Source: Phellopilus nigrolimitatus
Lineage: Eukaryota; Basidiomycota; Agaricomycetes; Hymenochaetales; Hymenochaetaceae
NCBI GenBank assembly: GCA_021029095.1
Contig: JAJOHG010000040.1
Location: forward strand, 228,217 to 292,216
Reading direction: 5' to 3'
Length of the DNA: 64,000 nt
Part shown: positions 20,826 through 31,690 of the stretch, one piece after another
Position numbering within the stretch: position 1 is the stretch's first letter
Layout: each line of letters opens with the position of its first letter
Program-made: the position numbers and the translations under genes
Notes under the pieces: model-generated
Databases searched by the model: none
Told to the model about the DNA's origin: nothing
The model's input: only the letters and a program-made list of their open reading frames with translations

Positions 20826-22382
20826 CTAGGTATTTGACGGTAACTTCTTGTCACGATGCTTGTCCGCGCAATGCCGTCGCATCGCGTCAAAGCGACTGTA
20901 TGTCAAGTCGCAATATGGGCAATTCGCCCTTGCACTCGCCCCACCATCAGGCCCGAAGTGACATCCGGCTCTGTGCCTACGAAGCTCATTGATGTTCTTA
21001 CATGAAGAGCTGCACCCGGGGTAATCGCAGTAGAGTCGCGGAGCTTCCGGCTCATCAGACGGGCTCGCTGCAGCCTGACGAGCAATTCCCGCTCCCTCAT
21101 TGATCCTCGATAGCTCCGTCTCGCTCGCAGGAGCATGTGCTGGGGCTCCCCGGCTCGAACCCTCAATGAAATCAGGTATTTTAAGCACCTGGGCGTCGCT
21201 CCTTGGTGCTGGAAACGTCGGAGCAATAGGGAGGGCGAAGGGGATGAGACCATATACCGGGCGCGAAGGGTTAGGAGCCCTTCGCTCGGTCATCCTGAAC
21301 GCATCTTCGTCCGGACTCGCTGCAGTCTGACGAGCTGCCTTCGCCGTCTTCTTATCTTTCGATGACTTAGCAGCCTTGCTCGCCCGAGCGGCCTTCGTTT
21401 TTTTATCCGTCCTGGACGGCCCCGCCTCGCTTGAACGTGAAACGTTCGCTGCCGGGGCTCCGCTGCTCGAGCCTTGAACAAATTCGGGCACATTATACCC
21501 GGATGCCGGGAAAGCTAGAGCGGTAGGCGCCAAAGAAAGAGTGTATGAAGGGTCTGCCGTCGACATGCCGTTGCCGTGTTCTAGCTGCGAGCGATCCCCG
21601 TCTCCCCACGGAAACCTGGAGAATATTTCGATCGCCGGAGGCGCGTCGTAGCTTGGAAGTCCAGGAAACTCCACAGCTGTTGCAGTATTGACAGAGGTGG
21701 AGGCAGCCGGAGGTCGACCGTCGGCGATGGGGCCACCGAGCAGAGCCTGAGGGTGGCCTGTCCGAGGGCTATACGGAGGCGTCGGCTGAAGGGCTGTGCA
21801 TGGATTGGCAGATACGCTGGCTTGATTATCTTCATGCTGATCATAATGATAATCTTGAATAGAGAGCACGGGTATGTGACGAGGGGAATGAGAGGTGGTA
21901 GTGTAGCCCGTGGAAGGACTTTCCGAAGGCGGACTCGGATAGACCCTCTCTACGGGGAGCATATATGATGCATGCATTAGACAAGTCAACCAAGTGGCTT
22001 TACAAAAGACATACGGTTGAAACCTGGTTCAGAATCACCACCTGCTTCAGCTACCTCATAATTTGCGATTGGAACGATAGAGGCGGTGTTGAGCACCAGT
22101 AGAGCGGGGTCGATGCAATCAAACGTCGTGTTCTCTTCCGTCCTGTGGAAGGGTGCGTCTACCCAAATATTGTTTTCGTACGGGAGATCGTCGTTCTGAT
22201 CGACAGCCGTTCCAGTCTAACAAAGAGCATTATCAGCATCCAAGTCAATGTCAAAGAGCATCGTGCAAGAAATTTACAATAGTTTCAGTGATCGTTCGTA
22301 GAACAGAGCCAAAGCTGTAGTCGGGGGGAGCCACCGGAACGAGCGGCACATCAGACTTTCCAAGTAGCTGTGAAGAAGGCAT
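20826..22382 (-). CDS. Modular Lys/Ala-rich zinc-finger protein, copy 2 (about 476 aa, two modules)
   Basis: This copy has the same three-exon structure as the 12313-14181 gene, starting at 22382. It differs mainly by lacking one internal module of about 104 residues (312 bases). Only two Gly-Ser-Ser boxes remain (FVQGSSSGAP, FIEGSSRGAP) with one full Lys/Ala tract between them. The C2HC and C2H2 fingers at the C-terminus are preserved (CDYPGC...; CPYCDLTYSRFDAMRRH). Exon 2 carries a cluster of amino-acid replacements against copy 1 (NTTFDCIDPALL for NTVINCIDPALL), while the first 200 residues of exon 3 are almost identical. The frame is intact. The role is inferred as nuclear and DNA-binding. 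Confidence 0.78.
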
Positions 22383-22505
22383 GTTTGTAAGAGGGGGAGA
22401 GGAGGGGAGAAGGACGGATGCAAGGGGAAGGTGTGAGTGGACGGATGAAAGTGCGAACGAACGAAGATGTTGATTTAGCCACACGAATTTTATGTGTGAC
22501 GTCCC
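22383..22505. promoter_or_regulatory. Divergent promoter region, cassette copy 2
   Basis: This is the purine-rich (plus strand) counterpart of 12191-12312, lying between the zinc-finger gene and the companion locus. Confidence 0.45.
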
Positions 22506-24146
22506 GTGACTGAAAGCCGAACGCAACCCCCGAGAACCAGGTCTCTAATAACAACCATCGACATTTCTAGCTCCGAACCAAGCCGGAACGACGCCCGGGT
22601 TACAAAAGATGGGTATCTGTGTGCCTACGAGCTTTCTTGTCAAGTTGAGAATCGTTTGAATAAGCTCAGTCGCCGAGCCACAATCGTTCCACGGACGACG
22701 TTTCAACATATCCTATCGGGAAACATGACAAAAGCGCACCTTTGCTTTGATTTCATCTTAGACTTGAGGTATGTACTGGATCTTTTTGCTTCCGATCTCG
22801 CGCAAGGGGACTGAGGGTCGAATTTGACAGCGATCTCGTCAGTGCCTGTTCAAATAAGCTAAATATCAAGGTGCTTCGGTTCATCTTGCGGCTTCGTAGT
22901 GCACCAGCTGGTAATTTAGACCTGTCGAGAAAGATAAAACGCACCGTTGCTTAGACCTGTGGTGTGAACTTGCAGCTCAGTACCATCGCCCTGCGGGGAA
23001 TTCCACGAGTGTTGATCTCAAAGGAAATTCGACAAGCAATCCTGCAACAAAACTCGCGGACTCAACCCAAGGAAGTTCCCTCCGTCTTGCTAGTTGACAG
23101 GCCATTTCAACCAGTCAAGTTGCTTGAGCCGTACGAAAGACGATTCCCTGCACGCGACTTCGGTGAGCATTCTCTTATGCCGTCTAACCAATGCTCTGTA
23201 CTCACTCAATCTGCAGACGCCAGGCAACAGCGCAGAGACGATGATCCAAAGTCGTTCCGAGTTGTCAAACATTGGGAAACCGCAAGGCCTCAAGCATCGA
23301 ACATATGGTGTATGTTTGTCACTCTATTGTTATTCAGAAGCCTCACTCCATCTACAGGATACATACCGCAATAGCAATCAGCTCGACGAAGTAGTTCAGA
23401 AAGTCCCAAACTACTTACCGACGTCTACTCTATCATTGGTCTATCGTCTATGTACGTATCTCCTGGGGTTTCTCTAGCGATACCTAAGTTCATTCTTTGT
23501 AGGCTCATCCTTTGTAGCGTCATCGTTATAGATGGTGAGATGGCCGAAGATGGCAAGGACGCTCCAAATGCTGAGGTTAGCTCGCATTCAAGATACGTTT
23601 TTTACGATGCTAACAGTGAACAGTCTGTGTAGCAGAGTTGTGAACTCGATTATTCTCTCGACGTTGAAGATTCGCACCTTTACTCCGCGAGACAAAGGTA
23701 AGCACTCGAGCCTGTCTTGGGTTCTACGATGGCTCTTTAAGGTGAGTTTGAACCTTCAGCTTCCTAGCGATTCAAACTACCAAATTCCGTGATCGATAGT
23801 CCCGCTTTATCTAGCAGACAGCAACGGCAGGTCACTATTTTGTTCTTCCAGGTTACATTGTACTGATAGGGAATTAGGCGAGCACCAAAGGGCAAGCTCA
23901 CTAGCTTCATCGTCAGCGCCGTCCAGCACCCTTCCGCAAGGTCCACAATAGCATCAGGAGGCCATGCTTGAAGTACATTCGGCTGAACTTCTGGTGAGTC
24001 AATTTTCTGCGAGCGGCGAGCCTTGCTTGACTGATTTCTTCCCGAAGCCTACTAAGCTCGACAATGACGGTAAACGAGCGCAGATTCAAGTTATACCAAG
24101 CACAGGATATACGACGAAGCAAGCCAGTTCCAAGATATCTTTTTAG
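22506..24146 (+). CDS. Divergent companion locus, copy 2 (unidentified)
   Basis: The plus-strand counterpart of 10500-12190 carries the same blocks in the same order: YLCAYELSCQVENRL (about 22618), QLSTIALRGIPRVLISKEI (about 22973), VDRPFQPVKLLEPY (about 23094) and GEMAEDGKDAPNAE (about 23534). GTATGT, GTGAGC and GTACGT donors and CAG/TAG acceptors are conserved between copies. There is no in-frame ATG for the first block, so the start is unknown. No family is recognised. The coordinates are the outer limits of the conserved blocks, not a finished model. Confidence 0.3.
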
Positions 24147-24237
24147 AGGAGAATTTGCAGCTGATTGCGCTGCGGCCAACTCATCATCTGTGTCACGTCC
24201 GTGTGTCGTGACGCCGCATAGTCCCGATCATTCCCTC

Positions 24238-25560
24238 CCGTCGACGACGACTCCGGTCTGAACACGATGGCGAGCGTGTACATCTTAGAGATCGAACTGC
24301 CCGGGCCTTCATGTCATTTTTGGAATCTGGTCGGAGAATCGTATCCGCTGGAACTCTCACAACGTCAAACTTGGTCACGCTACAAGTACATTAGCTGGTG
24401 TAAGAAAAGATTTGATTGCTCGATCTATGGCGAAGTTATTTGCATCTCTAGTCTTGCTTTCCTTACCAGCACCTCGAGCTGAAGCGGTACTCAAGGCATC
24501 TTCCAAGGTCCGGATGACCATGGCCATCATTCTCGACAGATTTTCTGCTACTTCTGCGTGCTCTTATGTGTGTGCAACCACACCCGTGCTTTCACGCTCA
24601 ACGCCGATCAACTTCTTATCATGAGATTTGTAGCCAACGTTTTCTTTCGCCTTCTCGTCGGTCCACTAGGGCAAAATCTCAAAACATTGAACGCGGGGAA
24701 CTACTGTTTTCTTGATGCAGTGTTCGTGTTTCTGTGAAGCGAGAGATGGTCACGTAATCTCATTCCTTTCGTCTACTCCTCGACCTGCTTCTTTGCCGAG
24801 TTTTTTTCGCTACATGGCCAGTTGCGAGTATCAGTCGAGCTCTTGATACCCAGTTCTGGTTGGACAAGGTATGTTACTCTATTTGAATCTGCTTGGCTAG
24901 AATTCTCATATCTCACTGATTATGCAGACGTACGGCATGGTTGTGACGGCATCAGCGGGGTACTGCGAGATTGTTTTGCGCAAGAGCAGAACTCGGATTC
25001 TGCCTCAGTTCGTCCATTCGACACTAAATTCCACTCTACTATTCCGTTTCTACTATTCACTATTTGTCCCAGCTTCATATGACCATATGGCTCATCGGAA
25101 CTTGACGAAGAGGATCAATGCGACGAACGCCTTTGATACCGCCTACACAAGTGATAAGCTTAGCACAACTGAGGAAATCAAACATTACACGAAGTCCGAC
25201 GACCGCGACGCAGGTCCATCGACACCGTTTCCGCAATCATTATGCTCTGCTGCGCTCTCCGATAAGAGCCCATATCTGTGAACATCTGGGAATGGCACTC
25301 GGACTTCGAATGATTAGCTTTGCCGTGGCGGTGTCGGCTTCTTAGGCGTATTCGCTCTGATGGCGCCAATGACGAGCTCGCCGATGTGGTATGAGGGCGA
25401 CCTTAATTATGGCGCTCGCACATAATCATTCTGAGAGCAGACTTCACGCCCTTCGTTGACGAGAAGCGCTCTTATCATCTGCCGCCGTTTTTCACCAGCC
25501 AAGATTTGCAACTGTACGGCCAGTTCGAAGCTCGACCACGGGGAGGGCGAAAATAGAAAC
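24238..25560. other. Distal part of cassette copy 2 (no finished gene model)
   Basis: This stretch aligns with 31810-32860 in copy 3. Copy 3 has about 140 extra bases near 32055-32230, or copy 2 has lost them. Both copies contain the short frame LLVGPLGQNL followed by GNYCFLDAVF, so a degraded gene may underlie the region. At 25430-25530 the minus strand reads QILAGEKRRQMIRALLVNE, a peptide that recurs in related form at 35580-35670. Confidence 0.4.
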
Positions 25561-26253
25561 TCGAAACAGGCGCAAGGTGGCGGATGATTATGTCTGCTGG
25601 TGCTCAATAACGATTCAGCCGGCCGCATTGACAATCTGGAACCAGGTAGCGCTTGTCCCAGCCAAGCGATGGGCTGACTTTCTCAAATATTCTGCTACAT
25701 ATATTGTATGGCGGTATGCGTATACACGTCTGCCACTCCTTGCATCTCTCCCTCCCCTCCCGTGCTTTCTTTTTTATCTGCATTCTAAACGGCTCACTCT
25801 CGATAATTGCAAATCTATGCTGACAGCACTGCGTCCGATGGCAACGAAATCATCGCATAATGTAATCCCCCGTTCTGCCTTCGGGCTACATGCTACCATT
25901 GTCTGTTTATTGTAAAGATACCACATCCATGTATTTCTGGTATTAGTAATTATAAATGTCTTATACAAGCGTTCCTAAGCAAACTATTTAGGCAACGGTA
26001 TAATGGTCGTCGAACACACTCACGTGATCCGCCACAATCTTATACGAGTCCAACGCCATTGTGACATTCTCCTCATCTTTATCAATGACAAGAACCATCT
26101 CGTTTACTCATATAACCCACTCTCATAAGCATCTGTGACTATAGAGGATTTATGCGTTGTCTCCTTGCTCCCTATATCAATTATACGATACAGCTCGTAT
26201 CGAGCCACAGTTCGCACAGAGATACAATTTCAATTTCCCCCCTTCTAAACGTT
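25561..26253. other. Intergenic, no supported gene
   Basis: Nothing is recognisable. It includes the presumed promoter of the gene at 26254. Confidence 0.45.
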
Positions 26254-27196
26254 ATGGGGAACACCGCCTCCTTTGCTTCGAGTCCGCCAGAATATCGAGG
26301 ATGTGTCGAGGTCTTGCCCCGCAAGGCGACACACTCTGTGGCACTCACTAAATTGACGGTTCTATCGAGGGTACGTTTGTTTAAAACCGTCAAATTTCTG
26401 AAATCCCATCAAGAAAATCATATATATATATATACTAACAGCCTCATTTAGCTTCGTACACAGAACCTGCTCAACGATCCTGAAGATTCCGAGAAAGAGT
26501 ATGATTTACTGGCGCCATGGACAACGGTACTAAGCAACGATCACATTGACGAGGCCTTCCTATATAAATCTCCTGACGGAAAATGGGTGCCATTCGAACA
26601 CAGTACAAAGGCTGCGAATATAGTGGCAAGTACTAGGTACTTCATTTTTGAAAACGATGCAGGTTCTGACTGTAGCCTCTGATTATAGGCCGTGACCCAC
26701 CGTCCCGTTCATGCTGCTAAAATACAAAATATCGACTGTGCTGAATACAAGACTGCTTTGAGAACGTACTCTGGGCTGTCGCCGAAACAAACAGAAGAGA
26801 TCAGTGCGGATGAGGAGGTTGAAGCTGTGGAGGGTGTTTACGGTATGCTTTCGAGTTAGATACTTTCAGTGATTTGCATTCTAACATAGATTGTTAAAAG
26901 GAGACAACAGCCTTACGACTGTGAATACTGCTAGCTCCGTGGAGAATGTGAAGGGTATCCCAGAACTAGGCTCTCAGCTGCCAGTATCTCCTCCCGAGCT
27001 ATGGGGCCCCGCAGTCTGGGAGGACTGGTACAACTCTATCGAACGGATTGTTATGGAGACAGAACAAGAAAGGGCACTCCGGATTTTGAACGAACCGCGC
27101 AAAGGACCGATCGGGCTGTCTTTAATCGAGGCCTACAGCTTGCACTACATCGACAACTTCTACTCCATATCCGTTGGACGCTTTCTCGACACTTAA
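26254..27196 (+). CDS. Unidentified small protein with N-terminal myristoylation-type signal
   Basis: I do not recognise a family. The start at 26254 gives MGNTASFASSPPEYRG, which fits the N-myristoylation pattern (Gly2, Ser6) and suggests membrane anchoring. Exon 1 runs to about 26370. Exon 2 (about 26452-26622) reads LRTQNLLNDPEDSEKEYDLL onward, and exon 3 (about 26690-26841) reads AVTHRPVHAAKIQNIDC onward. Exon 4 (from about 26901) begins GDNSLTTVNTASSVENV and contains PELWGPAVWEDWYNSIER. The intron after exon 2 appears to use a GC donor. The total is about 240 residues with a stop at 27196. Alternatively a further intron may join an acidic frame ending PKFDEFL at 27441. It lies between cassette copies 2 and 3 and is not duplicated. 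Confidence 0.55.
26422..26438. repeat. Short (AT)n microsatellite inside intron 1 of the 26254 gene
   Basis: The tract atatatatatatat is seen directly, just upstream of the acceptor. Confidence 0.8.
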
Positions 27197-27840
27197 TGGA
27201 CCGGAAAAAAAGGAAGATAAACCAGAGCAAGAGGCGGAGAAACATTGCCAGCCCGCCCAGATACAGGCCTTCGCCGCTCTCCGCTTCTTTCCTCCCAGGA
27301 AGCTTTGAGTTCGAGGGTGATAATATCGAGGAGAACACCGAGGAAGATGAAGAGGAGCTCGACTCCGACAGGCCCATAGCTATGATCTTTTCAAGGCGCG
27401 GCGCTCGCCTCGAGATCCCTAAGTTCGATGAGTTTTTGTAATCCACAACTACAACTGTATGTATCTCGCAGGCGGAACGCATGCTTCTGCCGTCGACGAC
27501 AGCTTTGTACTGCCTATATGTACTATTGAATGACTTTGTATATCTTCATCACTTTCCTCCGGTCGAACTATCAGTCATTTCTCTCCCAGACAGTAGTACA
27601 CTTATGGCATCTAGCATAAACTCCTTCTTATAAATGCTATACTAATAGCAGATCCTTTCGGGATAAGGTTTCTGCAAATTGCAATCATCAAAAGCATCTT
27701 GCTGGATATGAGACCAGAGATTATGCGGCCGAGCTTGAGTCGCGTCGCACTTGTCACAAATGCGACGAGTCTGAAGTGGTATATAAAAAACAACGAACAT
27801 TTGACGCGGCATCACCAACCAGACATTGTAACAGATTCTT
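27197..27840. other. 3' flank and intergenic
   Basis: An acidic open frame (27200-27441, EENTEEDEEELDSDRP) may be a spliced C-terminal exon of the upstream gene. Otherwise nothing is recognisable before the edge of cassette copy 3 at about 27841. Confidence 0.4.
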
Positions 27841-28204
27841 GTTAGATATAAATGTTCGGAGACTTAGTTTGAATACAGACAACACAACTGCGAAACAAAA
27901 ACAAGATCATAGTCCAGTAAACACGCTGAGGTTACACTAGTCACGAAAGCAGAAATCGAGGTAACAAAGGGGGAAAAAGGTGATAAATGGGTAGGGGAAT
28001 AGAAAGTCGCGAAAAAATTCGGTATTCAAAAGATGCAGACAACATAAACGAGGAAATAAATAGAGATCAAGACAGACCAAACACGCCAAGGTCACATACA
28101 CACCGGACGCGAAGGCGGAGAAAACAGCTGTACAAATCGTGGAAACAAATGGAAGGGAATCCGGCGATGATGAAGATGACATACGAGACGGGTGCGGGAT
28201 TCCC

Positions 28205-29952
28205 CTATTTCTTCTTGCCCTTTCCTCTCTCGCGCTCTTTGATTGGCACCACAGAGCCTGGGTGATCTTCCCTGCAATGCCGTTGCATCGCGTCAAAGCG
28301 ACTGTATGTCAAGTCACAGTATACGCATCCGACCCTTCCGCTCGCCCCGCCGCCAGGCCCGCGCGGACATCTGGCTTTGTGCCGTGTGAGGTCACTGCGA
28401 TGCGCACATGAAGCTTCGCACCCGGGGTAATCGCAGTGGAATCGTGGACCTTCCGGCTTCTCAGACGGACTCGCTGCAGCCTGAGGAGCGGCTTTCGCTG
28501 TGTTCTTGGCCTTTGGCGGCCTTGCCTTGTCCGCGCGAGCAGCCTTGGTCGTCTTCTCTGTCCTCGACGGTCCCGCCTCGCTCGCGCGAGTATTTGCTAC
28601 GGCTCCCCGACTCGAGCCCTCAATGAATTCGGGCATTACATACGCCTGGGCATCGTTCCCGCACGGTGGGAAACTGGGGAAGGCAGGGAGGGTGAAGAGG
28701 GTGGGAGGGCAGTCCTCCTGCGATGGGTTGGGAGCCCTTGGTTCGGGTACTCTGAAAGCGTCTTCGGGCACACCGTACGGGTTCGCTGCGGCCTGCCGAG
28801 CTGCCTTCGTCGTCTTTTTATTCTTCGATGGCCTTGCTTTGCTCGCCCGAGCGGCCTTCGTTTTCTTATCCGTCCTGGACGGACCCGCCTTGCTTGAACG
28901 TGAAGGACTTGCTGCTGAAGCTCCATTGCTCGAGCCTTGAACGAATTCGGGCATGTCATGTGCCTGAGGATCGTTCCCGGACGGTGGGAAACCTGGGACG
29001 GCAGGGAGGGTGAAGGGGGTGGAACGGTGGTGGGATGAGGTAGGAGCTCTTGATTCGAGCATCCCAAACGCGTCTTCGGGTTCATCGTACGGGCTTTCTG
29101 CAGTCAGACGAACGGCCTTCGTTGTGTTCTTCGCCTTGCTCTTGCGAGTGGCCTTCGTCGACTTCTGCGTTCTCGACGGTCCCGCCTTGCTCGAACGAGG
29201 AGCGTTTGCTGCTGCAGCTCCGCTGCTCGAGCCTTGAACGAACTCGGGCATGTTATGTGCTTCGGAACTGTTCCCGGACGGTAGGAAACCTGGAACGGCA
29301 GGGAGGGTGAAGGAGGTGGGACGGTAGTCCTGGTGCGGTGGATACAGAGGGCCGATGGAGCGACTGAGCGAGATCTGCTGATGGCTTGCTTGAGGATTGC
29401 TAGGAGGGCTTTCCGACGGCGGAGTCGGGTAGGCCCTCTCTGCGGGCAGCATAGCCGGGAGAGTGTCGGGCCCGGGATACAAGTCCCATTGATTATCTAT
29501 GGTGCGTGCATTAGACAAGTCAAATAAGTGTTTTTACAAAGGACATACAGTTCGAATTTCGTCCTAATTCGAGAACCCCACCTGCTTCGACTACCTCCTG
29601 ACTTCCGATCGAGGCGGTAGTGGCGGGGTTTAGCATTAGCAGAGCGGGGTCAATACAGTCGGAGGCCGTGAACTCTTCCGTCCTGTGGAAAAACTCGTCT
29701 ACTAGAATACCCGTGTCGTGCAAAGGATTGTCGTTCGGGCGATTGTCATGCGGAGAATTGTAGCTTTGACCGACTGTCGCTCCAGCCTAACAAAGCGCAT
29801 TATCAGCATCCAAGTCAATGTCAAAGAGAATCGTGCAAAAAATGTACAAGAATTTGAGCGGTGCTGAATAGAATAGACACAAAGTTGCAGTCCGAGGAGG
29901 CCACTGGGACCAGCGGCACATCAGGATTTCCAGGTAGCTGTGAAGAAGGCAT
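28205..29952 (-). CDS. Modular Lys/Ala-rich zinc-finger protein, copy 3 (three modules)
   Basis: This diverged paralogue of the genes at 12313 and 20826 also has three exons: start at 29952 (MPSSQLPGNPDVPLVPVA), an exon 2 around 29550-29785, and a long exon 3 down to 28205. Exon 3 begins at a different acceptor from copies 1 and 2, adding about 20 residues (YNQWDLYPGPDTLPAMLP). Three modules are present (FVQGSSSGAA, FVQGSSNGAS, FIEGSSRGAV), each with GPSRT and a basic tract such as KSTKATRKSKAKNTTK. The C2HC finger CDYPGCEASC and the C2H2 finger CVYCDLTYSRFDAMQRH are conserved. The extreme C-terminus, ERERGKGKKK, resembles a nuclear localisation tail. The frame is intact despite the divergence, which argues that this protein is under selection. 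Confidence 0.78.
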
Positions 29953-30066
29953 GTTTGTAAGAGGAGAAGATGAGGGAAGAAGGACAGATGTGAGGGGAAG
30001 GTGTGAGTGGATGGATGAAAGCGCGAACGAACGAAGATGTTGACTTGGCCACACGAATTTATGTGT
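29953..30066. promoter_or_regulatory. Divergent promoter region, cassette copy 3
   Basis: This is the conserved counterpart of 12191-12312 and 22383-22505, lying between the zinc-finger start and the companion remnant. Confidence 0.4.
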
Positions 30067-31690
30067 GACGTCCCGTGACTGCAACCCGAACGAACCCCCC
30101 GAGAACCAGGTCTTCAGTAACAACCATCGACATTTCTAGCTCCGAACCCGGCCAGTAAGACGCCCAAGTTACAAAGATAGGTATCTGTGTGTCGACGAGC
30201 TTTCTAGTCGAGTTGAGAATCATTTAAACAGGCTCAGTCGCCGAGCCACAATGGCTCCGCGGACGACGATTCAGCATATCCTATCGGGAAACATGAGAAA
30301 AGCGCACCTTTGCTTTGATTTTATCTTAGACTTGAGGTATGTACTGGATCATTTGTCCTCCAATCTCGCGCGAGGGAACTGAGAGTTGATTGTGACAGCG
30401 ACCCTTCAAGTAAGTGCGATATCAAGCTCAGGATCTCTAGGTTCATCTTGTTGCTTCGTATTGCACCAGCTGGTAGTTTCAACCTGTCGAGGAAGATAGA
30501 AATCCACCGTTGCTTAGACCTGTGGTGCGGACTTGCAGCTCAGTACCATCGCCCTGCGCGGAAATTCACGAGCCTTGATCTCAAAGGAAACTCGACAAGC
30601 AACGCTGCATAACTCGCGGTCTCAGCTCAAGGAAGTTCCCTTCGTCTTGCTACTTGACGGGCCGTTTCAACCAGTCAAGTTGCTTGAGCCGGAAAATAGA
30701 CGACTCCCTGCATGCGACTTCGGTGAGCATTCTCTTATGCCGTCCGGCCAATGTTCTGCACTCACTCATTCTGCAGACGCCAGGCGACATCGCAGAGACG
30801 GTGAATCAAGTCGTTTCGTGTTGGGTTATCAAGCATTGGCCATGCGGAAAGTCCTTAGCATCGAACATATTGTGTGTCTGTCATTCTATTGTTATTGTTA
30901 TTCAGAAGCCTAACTCCATCTACAGGATACATATCGTAATAGCAATCAGTTCGACGAACTAGTTCAGAAAGTCCCAAACTACTTACCGACGTCTACTCTA
31001 TCATTGGTCTATCATCTATGTACGTATCTCCTGGGGTTTCTCTAGTGATATCTAAGCTCATTCTGTGCAGACTCATCCTTTGTAGCGTCATCGTACTAGA
31101 TGGTGAGGTAGCCGAAGATGGCAAGATGGCAAGGACGCCCCAAATAATCAGGTTAGTTCGCATCCGGGATACGTTCTCTACGATGCTAATGGCGGATGGT
31201 CTGTGGAGCAGAGTTGTGAGTGAACTCGATTTCTCTCTCGACGTTGAAGATTCGCACCTTTACTCCGCCAGTCAAAGGTAAGCACTCGAGCCTGTCTTGG
31301 ATTGTACGATGGCTCTTTATCGTAAACTTGCACCTTCAGTTCCCTAGATGGTCCAAGCTACCATATTCCGTGACCGATGGCCGCGCTTTATCCAGCAGGT
31401 CACTATTTTGTTCTTCTAAGCTACGCTGTATTGATAAGAAATTGGGCCGAAAACAAAATACAAACTCACTAGCTTCACCGTCAACGCCATCCAGCACCCT
31501 TCTGCGAGGTCCACAATAGCACCATACGGGCTCCATGGCTGAAGTGCATTGTCGAGGCTTCTGGTGAGTCAAAAATCCGCGAGCGGCGAGCCTTGATTGA
31601 TTTCTTTCTCGAAGCCGACTGAGCTCGACAATGACGGTAAACGAGTGCAGATTCAAGATATACCGAGCACAGGATATACGACGAAGCAAG
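30067..31690 (+). pseudogene. Divergent companion locus, copy 3 (degenerate)
   Basis: This is the same order of blocks as 22506-24146. The first block is interrupted by an in-frame TAA at about 30151 (the codons after SSSEPG), and small indels follow near 30170 and 30595. Later blocks such as QLSTIALRGNSRALISKET and LDGPFQPVKLLEP remain open. If the companion is a gene, this copy looks inactivated. Confidence 0.4.

Larger units (their letters stand above)
20387..25390. repeat. Zinc-finger cassette copy 2
   Basis: The first 3.85 kb (to about 24237) is the reverse complement of copy 1. The remainder (about 24240-25390) has no counterpart in copy 1 but aligns with 31810-32860 of copy 3. Copy 2 therefore keeps the full-length unit, and copy 1 appears to be a shorter inverted derivative. 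Confidence 0.85.
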
